Positions 5,485 to 7,602 of a stretch of 7,602 nt of DNA are shown in pieces (positions within the stretch are counted from its first letter, which is position 1; every line of letters begins with the position of its first letter). A model generated the notes under the pieces. The model was given only the letters and a program-made list of their open reading frames with translations. It searched no databases and was not told the DNA's origin. This DNA is from Nocardioides sp. (GTDB taxonomy: Bacteria > Actinomycetota > Actinomycetes > Propionibacteriales > Nocardioidaceae), in contig JAKFXV010000058.1 of the NCBI GenBank assembly GCA_021731205.1, forward strand, positions 1 through 7,602. Direction: 5' to 3'. The translations under genes and the position numbers were made by a program.

Positions 5485-5679
5485 CTACTGCTCCTGCGAG
5501 TAGCCGGCCATGAAGTTGCGACTGACGGTAGCTAGGCCAGGGAGCCAGAAGAAGACGGCCACTGTTCCTGTCAGAACGATTGGCTGCAGCCAATGCCAGC
5601 CGAGCCAGGGCAGGAGTGCCACATAGACGACTCCCATCGCGAGGAGTGCGGGGTACCTGACCCGTCGGACAAGCTCCAT
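5485..5679 (-). CDS. small two-helix membrane protein, 64 aa
   Basis: From ATG 5679 the protein starts with a basic MELVRRVRYP. Helix one is about 10-28 (ALLAMGVVYVALLPWLGW) and helix two about 33-52 (PIVLTGTVAVFFWLPGLA), with a short polar tail ATVSRNFMAGYSQEQ. The positive N-terminus favours an N-in, C-in hairpin in the cytoplasmic membrane. No family is recognised. It is convergent with the frameshifted gene ending at 5403. There is no Shine-Dalgarno sequence; a -10-like TAGCAT lies 6 nt upstream on the minus strand. The pattern of two apolar segments and an interior turn is unlikely in random sequence, but a gene this short is less certain. Confidence 0.6.
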   Translation of the reverse strand: MELVRRVRYPALLAMGVVYVALLPWLGWHWLQPIVLTGTVAVFFWLPGLATVSRNFMAGYSQEQ

Positions 5680-5685
5680 CCGCGG

Positions 5686-5691
5686 ATGCTA
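5686..5691 (-). promoter_or_regulatory. putative -10 box TAGCAT (minus strand)
   Basis: On the minus strand TAGCAT is followed by CCGCGG and then ATG 5679-5677, the 6-nt spacing of a leaderless start. No -35 is evident. Confidence 0.35.
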
Positions 5692-5750
5692 CACAAGGAG
5701 ACGCCTCCGTGAGTCGAGACCGCCTTTTGGCAATGGATGGTCTTCGATCC

Positions 5751-5812
5751 GGGTGTCTTAGGGAGCAGCGGCCTTCCCAAGGCAGGTGCCGAAGCGCGCG
5801 GACCGCGACACG
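5751..5812 (+). repeat. dispersed intergenic repeat, copy 5 (changed core)
   Basis: Half-site 1 is GGTGTCTTAGGG (5752-5763) and half-site 2 is GGTGCCGAAGCG (5785-5796), exactly 33 bp apart. The core is unlike other copies but still forms a perfect hairpin, GCCTT-CCC-AAGGC (5771-5783). The 3' arm GCGCGCGGAC is shared with copies 2 and 3. It lies between divergent gene starts at 5679 (minus) and 5877 (plus). Confidence 0.75.
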
Positions 5813-5864
5813 TCCGGACTATCTGGGCGAACCCTGAAGGGAGGGAGGCGTCCGCGACGCGGAC

Positions 5865-5870
5865 TACTCT
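5865..5870 (+). promoter_or_regulatory. putative -10 box TACTCT for a leaderless gene
   Basis: TACTCT, then GACCAC (6 nt), then ATG 5877. There is no usable Shine-Dalgarno sequence between the box and the start. Confidence 0.45.
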
Positions 5871-5876
5871 GACCAC

Positions 5877-6260
5877 ATGCAAACCGGCTCCGTGATCACC
5901 ATCTGCGACGGCGATGTAGCGCTGCACAACGGACTGAAGGAAGCCTCCGCCTGGTTCTGCTTTGCGGACGCGGTGGCGGACTACACCACCGTGATGGATT
6001 CTGGTGGACGGTTCTATCGCGCCGAATCCGAGGGCTACTCGGCATGGTTCGTGCTGGGTGGGAGTCGTGAACCAGATCCGGATTTCCTATCCGAGCAGCT
6101 CCGGCAGTGGATCAACCGAACCTCCGGCGTTATCGGCTACGGGCTAGCCGACCCAGGATCAGCAGACGTGTCTGAGTTGATTGATGCGATCCGCAACGGG
6201 CAGCGCACCGCCGCAATGCCGACCCTCTGGGGTGAAATCCGCAAGGTATTTCGGCGCTGA
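5877..6260 (+). CDS. hypothetical acidic protein, 127 aa
   Basis: I do not recognise a family. The protein looks like a small globular alpha/beta fold: strands SVITICDGDVALH (5-17), a segment KEASAWFCFADAVADYTTVM (21-40), strands GRFYRAESEGYSAWFVLGG (44-62), then a helix DPDFLSEQLRQWINR (67-81), a loop GVIGYGLADPGSADVS (84-99), and helix ELIDAIRNGQ (100-109). There is no signal peptide or membrane segment. It is Trp/Phe-rich and acidic overall, with a basic end (IRKVFRR). ATG 5877 is the only sensible start and has a -10-like box 6 nt upstream. It is followed by the solo repeat module at 6299 and another acidic unknown. Confidence 0.7.
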   Translation: MQTGSVITICDGDVALHNGLKEASAWFCFADAVADYTTVMDSGGRFYRAESEGYSAWFVLGGSREPDPDFLSEQLRQWINRTSGVIGYGLADPGSADVSELIDAIRNGQRTAAMPTLWGEIRKVFRR

Positions 6261-6298
6261 CCCCCCGGCTCCACTCATCGGCAGATCAGCACGGATGA

Positions 6299-6316
6299 CG
6301 GCATGAGCGGACGCTT
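6299..6316 (+). repeat. solo 5' module of the intergenic repeat
   Basis: CGGCATGAGCGGACGCTT matches the 5' modules of copies 1 (2038), 4 (4469) and 6 (6761), but no half-sites follow. It sits in the 83-bp gap between two co-oriented genes and may be a relic or a separately mobile portion. Confidence 0.55.
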
Positions 6317-6330
6317 GCTCCCGTCCCGGG

Positions 6331-6336
6331 CATACT
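6331..6336 (+). promoter_or_regulatory. putative -10 box CATACT for a leaderless gene
   Basis: CATACT followed by 7 nt and ATG 6344, identical in hexamer and spacing to the box at 4156-4161. No Shine-Dalgarno sequence. Confidence 0.45.
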
Positions 6337-6343
6337 TCTAGGC

Positions 6344-6748
6344 ATGAGTCGTGCGCTGCCGTCAGATCGAGATCCGGTCATCCTTCATGCACCGGACGAC
6401 GGCTCCATCGATTTCTTTGAGGACTTCGAGGAGGTGGACGGGTGCTTGGTGGTCAGTGGCGTAGTCGAGGACTCCTGGACGACCTTCTACCGGCTTGACG
6501 GCGAGAAACTGGCTCCAGTCCTTGGTCAGTACGACTGGGTCGAGCGCCTTGTTCCTACGGGGTCACGCGATCTGGGCGGCCTGGTCCTACTGCTGACCGA
6601 GTACGCAAGAGAGCACCATTTCGAGAGTGACGGCAGCGACCCCGCTGCCTTCGTGGACGAGATGGCGCGTCGAGACCACGAGTCACGTTGGCCGCAGTGG
6701 CCCAGGTGGCTTGATCGGCGAATGCACGGCGACGGACAGGTCCGCTGA
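6344..6748 (+). CDS. hypothetical acidic protein, 134 aa
   Basis: I do not recognise a family. The N-terminal half is strand-rich and very acidic: PVILHAPDDGSIDFFEDFEE (11-30), VDGCLVVSGVVEDSWTTFYR (31-50) and KLAPVLGQYDW (55-65). A helix GGLVLLLTEYAREHHF (78-93) and an acidic helix DPAAFVDEMARRDHESR (99-115) follow, then a Trp-rich basic end WPQWPRWLDRRMHG (116-129). There is no signal peptide, and the apolar LGGLVLLLTEY is too short and amphipathic to be a membrane helix. The size, acidity and isolated cassette-like placement resemble immunity-type or accessory proteins, but that is only an impression. The stop codon lies inside the left arm of a 9-bp inverted repeat (6740-6774). Confidence 0.7.
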   Translation: MSRALPSDRDPVILHAPDDGSIDFFEDFEEVDGCLVVSGVVEDSWTTFYRLDGEKLAPVLGQYDWVERLVPTGSRDLGGLVLLLTEYAREHHFESDGSDPAAFVDEMARRDHESRWPQWPRWLDRRMHGDGQVR

Positions 6749-6774
6749 ACGCCCGCTCATCGGCATCAGCGGAC
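6740..6774 (+). terminator. 9-bp inverted repeat spanning the stop codon
   Basis: GTCCGCTGA (6740-6748) and TCAGCGGAC (6766-6774) are perfect reverse complements around a 17-nt loop. The left arm contains the TGA stop of the preceding gene and the right arm is the 5' module of repeat copy 6. It could form a terminator-like hairpin; no T-tract follows. Confidence 0.4.
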
Positions 6775-6865
6775 ATGACCAAGAGGGTCTCCTAGCGATT
6801 GCTCGGGTTGCCGAGTCAGGTGCCGCATCGCCCGTACAGCTACGCCACGCGAGTGCGTTTCGTGC
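6761..6865 (+). repeat. dispersed intergenic repeat, copy 6 (longest)
   Basis: The 5' module CGGCATCAGCGGAC (6761-6774) and ATGACCAAGAGGGT match copy 1. Half-site 1 is GGTCTCCTAGCG (6786-6797), the core GCTCGG-GTTG-CCGAGT is identical to copy 2, and half-site 2 is GGTGCCGCATCG (6819-6830), 33 bp downstream. The tail GCGAGTGCGTTTCGTGC (to 6865) matches copy 3. This copy therefore combines all the modules seen separately elsewhere. Confidence 0.85.
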
Positions 6866-6956
6866 AACATGATCCTGCATCAGAGATCCTCTTGCTGGGA
6901 CTCGCGAGCGTCCGCAGGTGCGAAGGGTGCGACCCGACCGTCCGATAGAAGGATAG

Positions 6957-6974
6957 AGACGCGGGACGGCGTCT
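6957..6974 (+). promoter_or_regulatory. inverted repeat in the 5' region of the SnoaL-like gene
   Basis: AGACGC (6957-6962) and GCGTCT (6969-6974) form a perfect 6-bp stem with a 6-nt loop, followed by a further AGACG at 6975-6979, so AGACG/CGTCT motifs occur three times. Two GATAGA direct repeats (6944-6949, 6952-6957) lie just upstream. It may be an operator or a 5'-UTR hairpin; no regulator is identifiable here. Confidence 0.35.
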
Positions 6975-6982
6975 AGACGTGT

Positions 6983-6988
6983 GAGGAG
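6983..6988 (+). promoter_or_regulatory. Shine-Dalgarno GAGGAG
   Basis: GAGGAG ends 5 nt before ATG 6994. It is the only textbook ribosome binding site in the right half of the window, and it contrasts with the SD-less starts of the genes between 4169 and 6344. Confidence 0.75.
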
Positions 6989-6993
6989 CCACC

Positions 6994-7380
6994 ATGACGA
7001 GCCAGCTCGAACGCAACAAGCAGAACGTGCAGGGGTTCTACGAGTTGATGTTCAACCAGTGCAAGCCTCGCGAGGCCATCGAGCGGTACGCCGGCGAGGA
7101 GTACGTCCAGCACAATCCCCACGTCGGGGACGGCAAGGAAGCGTTCATCGAGTACTTCGAGCGCATGGCTCGCGACTATCCCGGCAAGCGCGTCGAGTTC
7201 ATCCGCGCGATCGCCGAGGGCGACCTCGTCGCGCTGCATTGTCGCCAGACCTGGCCGGGCAGCGAGGACTACGCGGGGATCGACATCTTCAGGCTCGATG
7301 AAGCTGGGAAGGTCGTTGAGCACTGGGACGTCCTACAGGTGATTCCAGCGTCGTCGGCCAACGACAACGGGATGTTCTGA
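6994..7380 (+). CDS. SnoaL-like / NTF2-fold protein (COG4922-like, predicted aldol condensation-catalysing type)
   Basis: A 128-residue protein with the cone-shaped alpha+beta barrel pattern of the SnoaL/NTF2-like superfamily. It has an N-terminal helix [18 protein letters not shown] (8-25), [20 protein letters not shown] (31-50) with the hallmark QHNP and G-x-G-K-E/A, a helix [15 protein letters not shown] (51-65), strands [19 protein letters not shown] (71-89), then [22 protein letters not shown] (97-118) with the typical Glu-His-Trp-Asp. The full family length is present. The group is annotated as SnoaL-like predicted aldol-condensation enzymes, cytoplasmic, with substrates generally unknown. 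Start ATG 6994 is fixed by GAGGAG 5 nt upstream. It is monocistronic here, downstream of repeat copy 6 and an inverted repeat that may regulate it. Confidence 0.88.
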   Translation: MTSQLERNKQNVQGFYELMFNQCKPREAIERYAGEEYVQHNPHVGDGKEAFIEYFERMARDYPGKRVEFIRAIAEGDLVALHCRQTWPGSEDYAGIDIFRLDEAGKVVEHWDVLQVIPASSANDNGMF

Positions 7381-7479
7381 ACACGCCTGTGGAGATCGGC
7401 TGGGTGATCGTTATCGTTTCGTGATTTGCGGGGTGGGTTATCCACCGGTTTCCGGGGGCGAAATGTCGGTGCCGATGGT

Positions 7480-7485
7480 TAGCGT
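7480..7485 (+). promoter_or_regulatory. putative -10 box TAGCGT upstream of the edge gene
   Basis: TAGCGT is followed by 7 nt and ATG 7493, another leaderless-type arrangement. The segment before it (GTTATCCACC at 7438-7447, AAATGTCGGTGCC at 7461-7473) resembles leader regions I recall from actinobacterial 13E12/DUF222 genes. Confidence 0.4.
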
Positions 7486-7492
7486 CGTTGGT

Positions 7493-7602
7493 ATGTCGTC
7501 CTCGCCGATCGAGATCACCCCGGTGGTGTTGCGTGCCCTGGGCGCGATCACCGGTGCACTCGATGAGGCGGCCGATAGTTCGGTCACGTTCTTGACCACG
7601 AC
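7493..7602 (+). CDS. probable DUF222 (13E12-repeat) HNH-type protein, N-terminal fragment
   Basis: The frame from ATG 7493 is open to the window edge (36 complete codons). It reads MSSSPIEITPVVLRALGAIT then GALDEAADSSVTFLTT. The pattern A-x-x-x-x-ALDE-x-AD-x-x-x-x-FLTT resembles the start of actinobacterial DUF222 proteins, many of which carry a C-terminal HNH nuclease domain and occur in many copies per genome (13E12 repeat family). The typical leader sequence upstream strengthens the call. The catalytic domain lies outside the window, so nuclease activity cannot be judged. Confidence 0.55.
   Translation, partial: MSSSPIEITPVVLRALGAITGALDEAADSSVTFLTT

Noticed and set aside
2038..6865. CRISPR array
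   Set aside because: Repeats are hundreds of bases apart, diverged and separated by genes; no regular spacers are present.

Overview
The window looks like accessory DNA from a high-GC actinobacterium, probably Nocardioidaceae or a relative. The evidence is a PduO-type cobalamin adenosyltransferase, a DUF6584-like protein, the start of a probable DUF222/13E12-type gene, strong G/C third positions, and several genes with no Shine-Dalgarno sequence but a TANNNT-like -10 box 6-7 nt before the start codon. The genus is an inference from family resemblance.

Layout. At 2-313 is the C-terminal half of a corrinoid adenosyltransferase. At 502-1634 is a translationally coupled pair: a class I SAM methyltransferase starting at TTG, then the first ~75 codons of a Cys/Met-metabolism PLP enzyme that breaks off near 1556. 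This pair looks proteobacterial and is probably an imported, decayed fragment. Its end lies beside a 12-bp perfect palindrome. A convergent minus-strand gene (1582-1997) appears to be frameshifted.

From 2038 to about 6865, single genes or small groups are separated by six same-strand copies of a ~55-80 bp intergenic repeat, plus one solo 5' module and one possible decayed copy. The genes are an aldo/keto reductase (2192-3202), a DUF6584-like membrane-anchored protein (3380-3892, minus), a 92-aa protein with a SPGPW motif (4169-4447), a 110-aa unknown (4625-4957), a frameshifted unknown (5057-5403), a 64-aa two-helix membrane protein (5485-5679, minus), and two acidic unknowns (5877-6260 and 6344-6748). 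After the last repeat come a SnoaL-like/NTF2-fold protein (6994-7380), which has a clear Shine-Dalgarno sequence, and the beginning of a DUF222/HNH-type gene (7493 to the edge).

The genes do not form one recognisable pathway. Most carry their own putative promoter, and strands are mixed, so this reads as a collection of independent accessory genes. The most interesting feature is the repeat family. In four copies two 12-bp direct half-sites lie exactly 33 bp apart (one nucleotide off in a fifth) and flank a small hairpin whose stem sequence differs between copies. The repeats fall between genes, like cassette boundaries. I do not recognise this element as a described one.
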